From Chitinophagaceae bacterium (GTDB taxonomy: Bacteria > Bacteroidota > Bacteroidia > Chitinophagales > Chitinophagaceae): a DNA stretch of 64,000 bases. Within the stretch, counting starts at the first letter, position 1. Each line of letters opens with the position of its first letter. Below are positions 52,656-59,717 of this stretch, in pieces. The notes under the pieces were generated by a model. The model did not search any database, was not told the DNA's origin, and saw only the letters and a list, made by a program, of their open reading frames with translations. The translations under genes and the position numbers were made by a program. The stretch is taken from NCBI GenBank assembly GCA_019752045.1, contig JAIEMP010000012.1, forward strand, positions 1 through 64,000, read 5' to 3'.

Positions 52656-52895
52656 TTAGTTTAGTTGAAAGGTTTTGCCAACTAAAAAAGCTGACATTTT
52701 ATTTCCTGATCGGCCGCTGGCCTCCGGAGTTTGCTGAATAATGAAAATGCATGTATAACCGGTAACTAAATTCCGCAACTCTGCTTTTATTTCAACTGTA
52801 AACCATCCTGCATACTGCTTTATTTTACGTTGAGTGTACAGCAGGCTCATAAAAGAAATTACGAAATTCAGTAACAGAAAGATGTTTGCCCTCAT
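52656..52895 (-). CDS. Small protein of unknown function, coupled to DoxX
   Basis: 79 residues. Its ATG overlaps the DoxX stop as ATGA (52892-52895), and its own stop abuts the YceI start (52655). A hydrophobic N terminus (MRANIFLLLNFVISFMSLLY) is a possible signal or membrane anchor, followed by YAGWFTVEIKAE, VTGYTCIFIIQQ and KMSAFLVGKTFQL, alternating like beta strands. I do not recognise it. The tight packing favours a real gene; its short length and lack of a known family argue for caution. Confidence 0.5.
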   Translation of the reverse strand: MRANIFLLLNFVISFMSLLYTQRKIKQYAGWFTVEIKAELRNLVTGYTCIFIIQQTPEASGRSGNKMSAFLVGKTFQLN

Positions 52896-53305
52896 TGCTT
52901 TTGTGTGATCGTTTTTAAAAGAACTTTACGGATCTGATCCTGGTATACATATAACAAAACAGCACTACAGATCAATACAATTACTGCATACAAAAACAGC
53001 AGCCCGCCGTCACCTTTTATTTCTATACCCAGTGTGGTTAAATGAAAAAAGATGGCTCCACTCATTAATCCTATACCAAGCAACGCACCAAATGCTGTTG
53101 TACGTGGCCATAGCAACAGGATGGATGCAATTAATTCAAACACACCGGTTCCAATACGGCCCCATGGCTCCATACCCAGTGTACTGAAAATATAAACGGA
53201 TTCTTCACTGCCGCTAAACTTAAAAAACAGAGTCTGCAACATAATAACGGCAGCTGCCAGACGCAGCACCCAGAATAATACATGAAGTGGTTTAATAATT
53301 GACAT
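52892..53305 (-). CDS. DoxX-family membrane protein
   Basis: 137 residues from MSIIKPLHVLFWVLR (53305); the frame is open to 53356, but that part overlaps the preceding YHS gene end. Four membrane helices with the DoxX pattern (LFFKFSGSE, GVFELIASILLLWPRT, GALLGIGLMSGAIFFHLTTLG). Family members are linked to redox and sulfur stress, with functions mostly unproven. It lies 27 bp downstream of the second YHS gene and overlaps the 79-aa gene by 4 bp. Confidence 0.85.
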   Translation of the reverse strand: MSIIKPLHVLFWVLRLAAAVIMLQTLFFKFSGSEESVYIFSTLGMEPWGRIGTGVFELIASILLLWPRTTAFGALLGIGLMSGAIFFHLTTLGIEIKGDGGLLFLYAVIVLICSAVLLYVYQDQIRKVLLKTITQKQ

Positions 53306-53331
53306 ATTGCTGATAATTGAAAATTGATTGG

Positions 53332-53769
53332 TTATGATTTTTTTACAACAGGCCATTTACTATTTGCTGAATCAATATATGCTGCTCTGTTTTTTTCCCA
53401 TATTTCTTTCACCTTCAGATTATAATTAAAATATAATTTATCATTCAGGATAGTCCATGTATCAGCCTGTGCAGGTGCTTTATACCCACGTGAAGTGCCA
53501 TAGGCACAATAGCCGCCATAAGCAGGTTCATATTTTTCTGGCGAACGTTTAAAACTGTCGAGATGCTGTTGAGATGAAAAGAGCCAGGTGGATTCTTTCC
53601 ATACAGTTGAATATGCTTCAATACCTTTAACGGGTTTGGTATCTGTGAAAAATGAAACCACATCGTATCCGCCGATAGCAATCCCTGAAGGAGAAAAAAT
53701 TTCAGGCTTTTGTGCAATGCTGATAATAGTCATCAGCAATAATCCCATCGTTAATGTAAACTTCTTCAT
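53332..53769 (-). CDS. Exported YHS-domain protein, copy 2
   Basis: 145 residues with a signal peptide (MKKFTLTMGLLLMTIISIAQ). The YHS-like domain follows: AIGGYDVVSFFTDTKPVKG, WLFSSQQHLDSFKRSPEKYEPAYGGYCAYGTSRG. The single Cys in the YGG-CAY motif and nearby acidic residues are candidates for metal or haem binding; function is unknown. It is 5 bp from the paralogue at 53775, with which it shares the GYDVV and P-KYEP-YGG-CAY blocks. Confidence 0.85.
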   Translation of the reverse strand: MKKFTLTMGLLLMTIISIAQKPEIFSPSGIAIGGYDVVSFFTDTKPVKGIEAYSTVWKESTWLFSSQQHLDSFKRSPEKYEPAYGGYCAYGTSRGYKAPAQADTWTILNDKLYFNYNLKVKEIWEKNRAAYIDSANSKWPVVKKS

Positions 53770-53774
53770 ATTTT

Positions 53775-54245
53775 TTATTTATGTATTTTGAGCCAATTAA
53801 CATCGGCCTTGGTTTTTAAAACAGCTTCCTCTTTGTTCCATGTTTTTAAAGTATTGTTGAATAACTTATTATAAAACAGGTAAAGTTTTCCGTTAACAAT
53901 TTTAAATGTTTCAGGATCTATGTCAACCTTTTCTCCTGTTGCACCCATAGCATAGGCACACCACCCACCATATTGCGGTTCATATTTTGCCGGTGCTTTT
54001 TTAAATTCATCTTTATTAGCTGCATTGGCAAACCTGTATTTAATTCCCTGATGAATAACAGTGTATTCACTGCTGCCTTTAATGGCTTTGTTTGAAGTAA
54101 AATAAGCTACCACATCATAGCCTTGTACAGCAATTCCATTGGAGAGATTAAAACCTGTGAGTCTTTTTTGATCTTGTGCATATACACTAGAGAAACTGCA
54201 AATTGCAAGGATGCATGTTGCAAGCATAACAATACTTTTTTTCAT
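53775..54245 (-). CDS. Exported YHS-domain protein, copy 1
   Basis: 156 residues with a signal peptide (MKKSIVMLATCILAICSFSSVYAQ). Conserved blocks are IAVQGYDVVAYFTSNKAIKGSSEY, YRFANAANKDEFKKAPAKYEPQYGGWCAYAMGATG. First gene of the run after the Crp/Fnr gene; a perfect -7 box (TAGTTTTG, 54270-54263) lies 18 bp before its ATG without a clear -33 element, as expected for an activator-dependent promoter. The neighbouring regulator is the obvious candidate (inference). Confidence 0.85.
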   Translation of the reverse strand: MKKSIVMLATCILAICSFSSVYAQDQKRLTGFNLSNGIAVQGYDVVAYFTSNKAIKGSSEYTVIHQGIKYRFANAANKDEFKKAPAKYEPQYGGWCAYAMGATGEKVDIDPETFKIVNGKLYLFYNKLFNNTLKTWNKEEAVLKTKADVNWLKIHK

Positions 54246-54262
54246 TGATTGTAATTATAAAA

Positions 54263-54270
54263 CAAAACTA
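54263..54270 (-). promoter_or_regulatory. -7 box before the YHS operon, no clear -33 box
   Basis: TAGTTTTG on the minus strand matches TAnnTTTG. Upstream within 17-23 bases no TTG is found; the region contains AAGCTT in GGGGGAAAGCTTC. The promoter may need an activator such as the Crp/Fnr protein coded next door. Confidence 0.4.
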
Positions 54271-54297
54271 AAGACGGGGGGAAAGCTTCTTTGTCAT

Positions 54298-55002
54298 CTA
54301 TCCGACAGCAAGGCTCTTTTGCAGAGATTTAACAGAAGGGATTTTTATAAACTGTCTTGTTACAGATACATAACCTGCATGTTCTAATTCATTCAGCATG
54401 GTTGTAACAGTTTGGCGGCTGCTGCCAATGAGCTGCGCAATATCTTCGTGAGTAAGAAAATTTTGAATTGTGTATTGATCTGCGTCAGCGCTCTCCCCTT
54501 CTTCTTTTGCCAGCATCATTAAAAAATGAATAAGACGTGTCTTGATGTCTTTATGTAAAAGATTCAACAAACGGTTTTCAAACTTGCGTAGTTTTTGCCC
54601 CACCTGTTTACTGAAATGAAATGCGATCTCAGGTTTTTTTCTTAAAAGTTTTTCAAAATCTTCAATGTTAAACGCACAGAGTGAAACATCACTTTTGTAA
54701 GCTTGTGCAAACTCGCCGTTTAAATTGTTGGGCTCAAGTGAAAACTGACCAAACACTTCTCCTTCACGTATGATTTCTTTTACCACTTCTTTTCCATCAT
54801 CATCAACAAAGCCGATTTTAATGGTGCCTCCTTTGAGAAAGTAAAGCTTATTATGAAAAGCAGAATCAAAATAAACGTACTGCCCTTTTTCTGCCTCAAT
54901 AAAATGATGCACCAGATTCAACTCTTCATACTCTTCATCAGTGATGTGTGAGAAGAGGTCGTAATTTCGTATCAGCAGAAATTTATTATCAGAGTTCATC
55001 AT
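54298..55002 (-). CDS. Crp/Fnr-family transcription regulator
   Basis: 234 residues. A cyclic nucleotide-binding-like barrel (GQYVYFDSAFHNKLYFLKGGTIKIGFVDDDGKEVV, REGEVFGQFSLEP) is joined by a long helix to a winged HTH_Crp domain (FLTHEDIAQLIGSSRQTVTTMLNELEHAGYV). No Fnr-type Cys cluster is seen at the N terminus, so it senses a small molecule or another signal rather than using an iron-sulfur cluster. It is directly upstream of the YHS genes on the same strand and is a likely regulator of them. Confidence 0.9.
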   Translation of the reverse strand: MMNSDNKFLLIRNYDLFSHITDEEYEELNLVHHFIEAEKGQYVYFDSAFHNKLYFLKGGTIKIGFVDDDGKEVVKEIIREGEVFGQFSLEPNNLNGEFAQAYKSDVSLCAFNIEDFEKLLRKKPEIAFHFSKQVGQKLRKFENRLLNLLHKDIKTRLIHFLMMLAKEEGESADADQYTIQNFLTHEDIAQLIGSSRQTVTTMLNELEHAGYVSVTRQFIKIPSVKSLQKSLAVG

Positions 55003-55015
55003 TTATTTGTTGAAA

Positions 55016-56056
55016 TTAGTCATATTCCTGCAGCAATTTAAAATGCTTCTGTGATTGTTTCAAAAAACGATACCCTTTCTGAAAACTCCAGTATGGATAA
55101 CCGTTGTTGTTGTTATACCTGCTTATTTCATACAACACCTTCCAGTGCTTCAGGATTTCCCGATAGGCATCTATCAACTTCATATGACAATCATAAATAT
55201 GGTTTGGTTCTGCTCCGCACCCGTTATATTCCAGTATCATAAAGTTTTTTCCTGCTTTCAGATCTTCAATGCTGGTAGTTTTAATATCGTACCGGCCATA
55301 ATAAAAATGTTTTGAGTATAGACTCAATTCATCAAACACTTGCTGCAACTGTTTATCAATTTCTGTATGTAAATTGGTAAAATGAGCTCCCCGGTTATGA
55401 TTACCTGCATAGGACAAATAAAAAATATGATCTTTCTCTATCATTCTGTTAAATCGGTGCCCATGGCGCCCCTTCATTTCTTCCATGCGATGTTTTGCAC
55501 GGGGGTGCTGTTCAATTAATTGTTCCAGAGTCAGCTTCCCATCTCCTGTTACGTGCAATAATTCTTTATAAATAAATCCGCTCACGGTTCCTGTTTGTTG
55601 TGTTGGATGGCGGTAATAAAACACACTTACTTCAACAGGCAGTTCTATTAAATCCTGCACAATGTATTCAACAGGTATCCGCTCATGGTATTTACGGAGC
55701 TGTTCTTCTGTATCAATTTTTCTGAACAAGATACCTTTCATACCAACATCAGGTTTTACAATAAATGGGTATTGAAAACCCGCCTGTTCAATTTGCATTT
55801 TTACTTCATCAAAAGAAAGGGTATGCAGAATGTAAATGGTACGGGGAACCGTATGAGGTGGCAACTGATCATACATTTCTTTTTTTCCTTCTCCTTCAAA
55901 ACCACCAAATGCAATGGTGGGGTTTGATGGAGTAAAAAACCACACAGCCCTGCTTTTGATCATATACCAAACCCATACAAAGCTGATGGGAAAGTAAATG
56001 AGGGCAAAGGGCCATAACTCCCAATTGGTAATTCGTTCAATTCTTTTTTTCAACAT
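55016..56056 (-). CDS. ATP-grasp-like protein, paralogue 2
   Basis: 346 residues from MLKKRIERITNWELW (56056). Hydrophobic segment LIYFPISFVWVWYMI near the N terminus, then ATP-grasp blocks: YPFIVKPDVGMKGILFRKI, EYIVQDLIELPVEVSVFYYR, KHFYYGRYDI and MILEYNGCGAEPNHIYD. Homologous to the 49806-50876 protein; the order of motifs and spacing agree over the whole length. The two genes sit near opposite ends of the minus-strand block, with seven genes between them. Substrate unknown; a D-Ala-D-Ala-ligase-like or carboxylate-amine ligase reaction is possible. Confidence 0.75.
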   Translation of the reverse strand: MLKKRIERITNWELWPFALIYFPISFVWVWYMIKSRAVWFFTPSNPTIAFGGFEGEGKKEMYDQLPPHTVPRTIYILHTLSFDEVKMQIEQAGFQYPFIVKPDVGMKGILFRKIDTEEQLRKYHERIPVEYIVQDLIELPVEVSVFYYRHPTQQTGTVSGFIYKELLHVTGDGKLTLEQLIEQHPRAKHRMEEMKGRHGHRFNRMIEKDHIFYLSYAGNHNRGAHFTNLHTEIDKQLQQVFDELSLYSKHFYYGRYDIKTTSIEDLKAGKNFMILEYNGCGAEPNHIYDCHMKLIDAYREILKHWKVLYEISRYNNNNGYPYWSFQKGYRFLKQSQKHFKLLQEYD

Positions 56057-56186
56057 GAGCCTCAAAGATAACAGGCTGCAGGAATATTTGAACAATGGGC
56101 GGCTTGGTTGTTTTTTACACAGTGAAAAAAAATTCTTAACCGAATAATTTCAAATACTGGAATGGTTAGTGAAAATTTTATAGCAG

Positions 56187-56214
56187 TTGTTTCATTGCTT
56201 TTGCCCTAGTTTTG
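56187..56214 (+). promoter_or_regulatory. Promoter for the CCG Fe-S protein gene
   Basis: TTG (56187-56189), 17-base spacer, TAGTTTTG (56207-56214). The expected transcript start is near 56221, which rules out the in-frame upstream Met at 56187 and supports the start at 56232. Confidence 0.65.
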
Positions 56215-56231
56215 AAAAAAAAATCTTTTGC

Positions 56232-57008
56232 ATGCATGTACCATCCATGGCTGAGATGACTGCCAATAATGAAACTCCTGAAGTATTATTCTGGGTTGGC
56301 TGTGCCGGCAGCTTTGATCAACGGGCGCAAAAAATTACAAAAGCTTTTGCTGCCATACTTCAAAAGGTAGGGATCAGGTTTGCTATATTGGGTAAAGAAG
56401 AAATGTGTACCGGAGATCCTGCACGCAGAGCAGGAAATGAATTTCTTTTTCAGATGATGGCCTATAATAATATACAGGTGCTCAACGGGTATGGCATCAA
56501 AAAAATTGTTACAGCCTGCCCTCACTGTTTTAATACATTAAAAAATGAATACCCCGCTTTAGGTGGCAGTTATGAAGTGATTCATCATACGACACTTTTA
56601 CAACAACTGATTGATGAAGGAAAGTTGAAATTAAAAGAAGGTGGTTCGTTTAAAGGAAAGAAAATTACTTACCACGACAGTTGTTATCTGGGAAGAACAA
56701 ACAATATTTATGAAGCCCCACGTAAAGTACTTGAAGCGCTGGATGCTGAACTGGTTGAAATGAAACGTTGCCGCAGCAATGGCCTGTGCTGTGGTGCAGG
56801 TGGTGCTCAAATGTTTAAAGAAGAAGAGAAAGGTGAAAGCAGAGTAAACAGAGAACGAACTTTTGAAGCAATTGAAACAGGAGCCGGTATTATTGCAGCT
56901 GCCTGTCCGTTTTGTAATACCATGATGACGGATGGTGTAAAGGTTGCTGAAAAAGAAGAACAGGTACAGGTGTTAGATATTGCCGAACTGATTGCAGCCA
57001 GCATATAA
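56232..57008 (+). CDS. CCG-domain Fe-S protein (HdrB/GlcF-like)
   Basis: 258 residues from MHVPSMAEMT (56232), fixed by the promoter at 56187-56214; Met at 56247 is an alternative. Two cysteine-rich CCG-type domains are visible: VTACPHCFNTLKNEYP with HDSCYLGRTNNIYEAPR, and NGLCCGAGGAQMF with AACPFCNTMMTDG. Such domains hold a non-cubane 4Fe-4S cluster and move electrons in heterodisulfide reductase and related systems. The membrane Fe-S protein at 47686 is the likely partner. Followed at 36 bp by a small membrane protein gene. Confidence 0.88.
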   Translation: MHVPSMAEMTANNETPEVLFWVGCAGSFDQRAQKITKAFAAILQKVGIRFAILGKEEMCTGDPARRAGNEFLFQMMAYNNIQVLNGYGIKKIVTACPHCFNTLKNEYPALGGSYEVIHHTTLLQQLIDEGKLKLKEGGSFKGKKITYHDSCYLGRTNNIYEAPRKVLEALDAELVEMKRCRSNGLCCGAGGAQMFKEEEKGESRVNRERTFEAIETGAGIIAAACPFCNTMMTDGVKVAEKEEQVQVLDIAELIAASI

Positions 57009-57044
57009 GCCTGCATCTTTTGTAAGCTGTTAAATCCATCAGGA

Positions 57045-57542
57045 ATGAAACGCCTCATTACAAGTTTTAACTGGAAGAATTTTCTGCAGCGCATGCTGCT
57101 CTTCTTTCTGGTATTCCTGATTATTCGTGTGTTGGTTGATTTTATTGAACGGGATATTTCCTGGAACCGAATTGTACAGCAAAGCCTAAGCCGCTATCTT
57201 ATTTTTGGAATGATCCTCGGTTTGCTGGATTCTGACACATGGCTGCTGAATAATACTGAAGGAACAAAAAAAGAAGAACCCGTTCGTTTTACAAATTTCA
57301 GAGCTGCACTTTTTCATTATGCCGGGGTTGCTTTTTTCATTTCTCTGCTTTGCGGTATTATTTTAATACTCATCAATTTTATTCGCTGGGGAATTGGAGC
57401 CGCCGGTTCAGCAAAAGACAATCCGCTTTTTCCTGAGTGGAATAAATACCTGCTGGTAACTGCCGTTATTGGAATTTGTTTTGCAGCTTACGATGCATTC
57501 AGAAATTATAACCGGTTACGGAAGAAAGAGGCACAAAATTAA
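57045..57542 (+). CDS. Small inner membrane protein of unknown function
   Basis: 165 residues with about four hydrophobic segments (MLLFFLVFLIIRVLVDFI, YLIFGMILGLL, YAGVAFFISLLCGIILILINFI, LLVTAVIGICFAAY). A charged middle region (TEGTKKEEPVRF) is probably in the cytoplasm. Not recognised. It follows the CCG protein gene by 36 bp and may be part of the same transcript. Confidence 0.7.
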   Translation: MKRLITSFNWKNFLQRMLLFFLVFLIIRVLVDFIERDISWNRIVQQSLSRYLIFGMILGLLDSDTWLLNNTEGTKKEEPVRFTNFRAALFHYAGVAFFISLLCGIILILINFIRWGIGAAGSAKDNPLFPEWNKYLLVTAVIGICFAAYDAFRNYNRLRKKEAQN

Positions 57543-57584
57543 TCATCCCGTTTTTGAAAAGAATCTCAGCTGTACCTTTGCAAA

Positions 57585-58097
57585 ATGAACTTAGCATACA
57601 AACATCTCCTGCCAACCGATTTTGCTCCCGATTCAAGAGTATGGGTATACCAATGCAGCCGACTTTTTTTTATGAGCGAAGTTTTGCAGGTTGAAGATTT
57701 GCTGAATCACTTTACCGCAAACTGGAAAAGCCACGGTACACCTGTAAAAGGTTTTGCCACTGTTTTCTTTGGGCAGTTTGTTATTCTGATGGCAGATGAG
57801 CAGGCAACAGGAGTAAGCGGATGCAGTACCGACAGCAGTGTAAGGCTGATAAAAGAAATTGAGCAACTATATAAGGTATCGTTATTTGAGCGGCAGAACC
57901 TTGCCTTTGTTATAAAAGAGAAAGTAGAGTTGCTTCCGTTAAGCCAATTACAATATGCAGCAGACCATAGGTTTATTAACGGCAACACGTTGTACTTTAA
58001 TAACCTGGTTCAAACAAAAGAAGAGCTGGAAAATAACTGGATTATCCCCGTTAAAGAAAGCTGGCTAACAAAAAAAATAGCCATCAGGCAGGATTAA
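57585..58097 (+). CDS. Conserved Bacteroidota protein of unknown function
   Basis: 170 residues, soluble, no signal peptide. DSRVWVYQCSRLFFMSEV, HGTPVKGFATVFFGQFVILMADE, TGVSGCSTDSSVRLIKEIEQLY and LYFNNLVQTKEELENNWIIPVKESW are conserved blocks that I recognise from Bacteroidota proteins often labelled ABC transporter ATPase. That label is wrong: no Walker A or ABC signature is present. The gene is third in the cluster with the CCG Fe-S protein, and similar pairing occurs in relatives as I recall. Function unknown. Confidence 0.75.
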   Translation: MNLAYKHLLPTDFAPDSRVWVYQCSRLFFMSEVLQVEDLLNHFTANWKSHGTPVKGFATVFFGQFVILMADEQATGVSGCSTDSSVRLIKEIEQLYKVSLFERQNLAFVIKEKVELLPLSQLQYAADHRFINGNTLYFNNLVQTKEELENNWIIPVKESWLTKKIAIRQD

Positions 58098-58402
58098 TTC
58101 CAAAGCCCTGTTTCCACTTATCCTCAGTACCACTTTCGGGCTTACAGTTGATGCCCCATAAACAACCATTTATACCCCTTTTTTTACAGCTCAACAGCCG
58201 TGTTATTGTCTTAACATTTTGTTGTTGCCATCTATCCATTCTCAGCTTTCTTTCATCCATTAATCAACGGAATTTTATAGAGCATATGTAACAATTGAAG
58301 TCGTTCATCGTCACATATGCATCAGATCTTTGAAAGAAAACAGAACCAGGCAGACTAAACTCTCAGTATTTATCTAATTTTCAAAATTTTTTGAAAATTT
58401 AG

Positions 58403-58433
58403 TTGGAAGATAGTTCTACCTGTTGTAACTTTG
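58403..58433 (+). promoter_or_regulatory. Distal promoter of the 58748 gene
   Basis: TTG (58403-58405), 20-base spacer, TAACTTTG (58426-58433), a perfect match to the Bacteroidota consensus. It lies just after an AT-rich palindrome that could bind a regulator. Confidence 0.75.
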
Positions 58434-58648
58434 CATCGTCAAACAAAAAAAGGTACCCAAAGCTCCGGTTAATACAGAAACACCGCCTTTGACAGTTTAC
58501 TTCGAAACATTAATCCCTGCTAAACTGCACGTTGACAGGTACCACGGTTAAAACAACCAAAACAACAACAACGATTTTGCCTTGATGGCCGGTTAAATTG
58601 AAAAATGAACCATTCATCAGCTTATAAAGCCAAACAAGGTATTATGTA

Positions 58649-58680
58649 TTGCAAAGTACCAGTTTTAAATAGTATCTTTG
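58649..58680 (+). promoter_or_regulatory. Proximal promoter of the 58748 gene
   Basis: TTG (58649-58651), 21-base spacer, TATCTTTG (58673-58680). Predicted leader about 60 nt, containing a small CCCGAAAGGG hairpin (58704-58713). Confidence 0.75.
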
Positions 58681-58747
58681 TTATACAATTGAAAGAATAA
58701 AAACCCGAAAGGGATAACGATAAGAACCTTAAACATCAAAAAAACAG

Positions 58748-59578
58748 ATGAAAACAAAATTAACAGTGAACACCGGTACAACCGGAACACTTAAACAGAA
58801 CAGAAATTTAACCGGCAGATTAATGCGCTTTACAGCAACTTTATTTTTAGCAGGTTTTGCCTTTGGAGCAATGTCTTTTACACAGGAAGACACAACAAAA
58901 AAAGAAGAAGAAAAAAACATTACACAGATTACTTCTGCAAAAGCAGACAGCTGTTGCACTATTACTTTTGTAAGTGGTATTCAACACATCGTAATTACAA
59001 ACAGGAATCCGTTTAATGCTGATGTACGTATTAATGATATGGACATCAACACATGGGTGAACAGTATGATGGCCTATTCGTATAAGAAAATACAGGTTTC
59101 ATCTATGGGCCTGGCAGATAATAAGATTGATGCTCAGTTTACAAAAACTGAAATGCTGAACCGTAAATTGGCCGTTGCTTACACTAAAAACCTTGAAATG
59201 GAAACATCGGCAGCAGATGCTGAATTGATGGATGTGTTTAACAAAACTGTTGCAGCACCTCTATACAGCAGACAATTAACTGCTCAGGCAAATGAAGCTG
59301 ACCGTTTAGCTGATGTAAGCTTCAATGATGAAGTTGAAAACAGGGTAAAAGCAGTACAGTTTGGCAAATCAATCCGTACAGAAAAAGAAAAAGCGGATGG
59401 TGAAATGGATTTTATGTTGCAGGCATCTGTATTGAAAAACTTTACGCCGGGCGCTGCAGTTGCAGCCGATCAGCAAATGGATCAGTTAATTCAAAATGGC
59501 GGACTGAAGAAAATACATCCTGTAACAGCAGAACAGGCGGATAAAGGGATAGATGTAATGATTAATAACAAGAACTAA
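58748..59578 (+). CDS. Exported or membrane-anchored protein of unknown function
   Basis: 276 residues. A Thr/Asn-rich cytoplasmic-looking N terminus (residues 1-25) precedes one hydrophobic segment (LMRFTATLFLAGFAFGAMSFT), then a soluble, highly charged and helix-rich domain with a Cys pair (ADSCCTITFVSG) and no recognisable motif. It may be an anchored periplasmic protein with an unusually long n-region. Two promoters and a terminator frame it as a single-gene unit. Function unknown. Confidence 0.8.
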   Translation: MKTKLTVNTGTTGTLKQNRNLTGRLMRFTATLFLAGFAFGAMSFTQEDTTKKEEEKNITQITSAKADSCCTITFVSGIQHIVITNRNPFNADVRINDMDINTWVNSMMAYSYKKIQVSSMGLADNKIDAQFTKTEMLNRKLAVAYTKNLEMETSAADAELMDVFNKTVAAPLYSRQLTAQANEADRLADVSFNDEVENRVKAVQFGKSIRTEKEKADGEMDFMLQASVLKNFTPGAAVAADQQMDQLIQNGGLKKIHPVTAEQADKGIDVMINNKN

Positions 59579-59610
59579 GATTTTCTCATATGCAGTTGGT
59601 TTAGGTAACG

Positions 59611-59640
59611 GGGTTGATTTCCATCAACCCTTCTTTTTTT
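59611..59640 (+). terminator. Intrinsic terminator of the 58748 gene
   Basis: Stem GGGTTGAT (59611-59618) with ATCAACCC (59623-59630), loop TTCC, then TTCTTTTTTT. 32 bp past the stop codon. Confidence 0.92.
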
Positions 59641-59717
59641 GGTAAATTTTTCTGAAAATTAAATCGCATCATGAATTATTACGAAGGTCCTCTTAAATTC
59701 GTTTTCAAATACTGTCA

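Larger units (their letters stand above)
58098..58747. other. 650-bp spacer with two promoters and two inverted repeats
   Basis: No gene of usable length was found. The gap holds an inverted repeat GCATATGT (58282-58289)/ACATATGC (58313-58320), an AT-rich palindrome AATTTTCAAAA-TTTTTTGAAAATT at about 58378-58399, and two perfect promoters at 58403-58433 and 58649-58680, both facing the unknown gene at 58748. If the first is used the leader is about 310 nt. Confidence 0.65.

Noticed and set aside
57585-58097. ABC transporter ATPase
   Set aside because: A label often given to relatives, but there is no Walker A, signature or Walker B motif in the 170 residues.
58426-58552. Short open frame after the distal promoter with peptide-like text (ETPPLTVYFETLIPAKLH)
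   Set aside because: There is no ATG or GTG in frame; only an internal TTG, giving about 20 residues. Chance open frame more likely.
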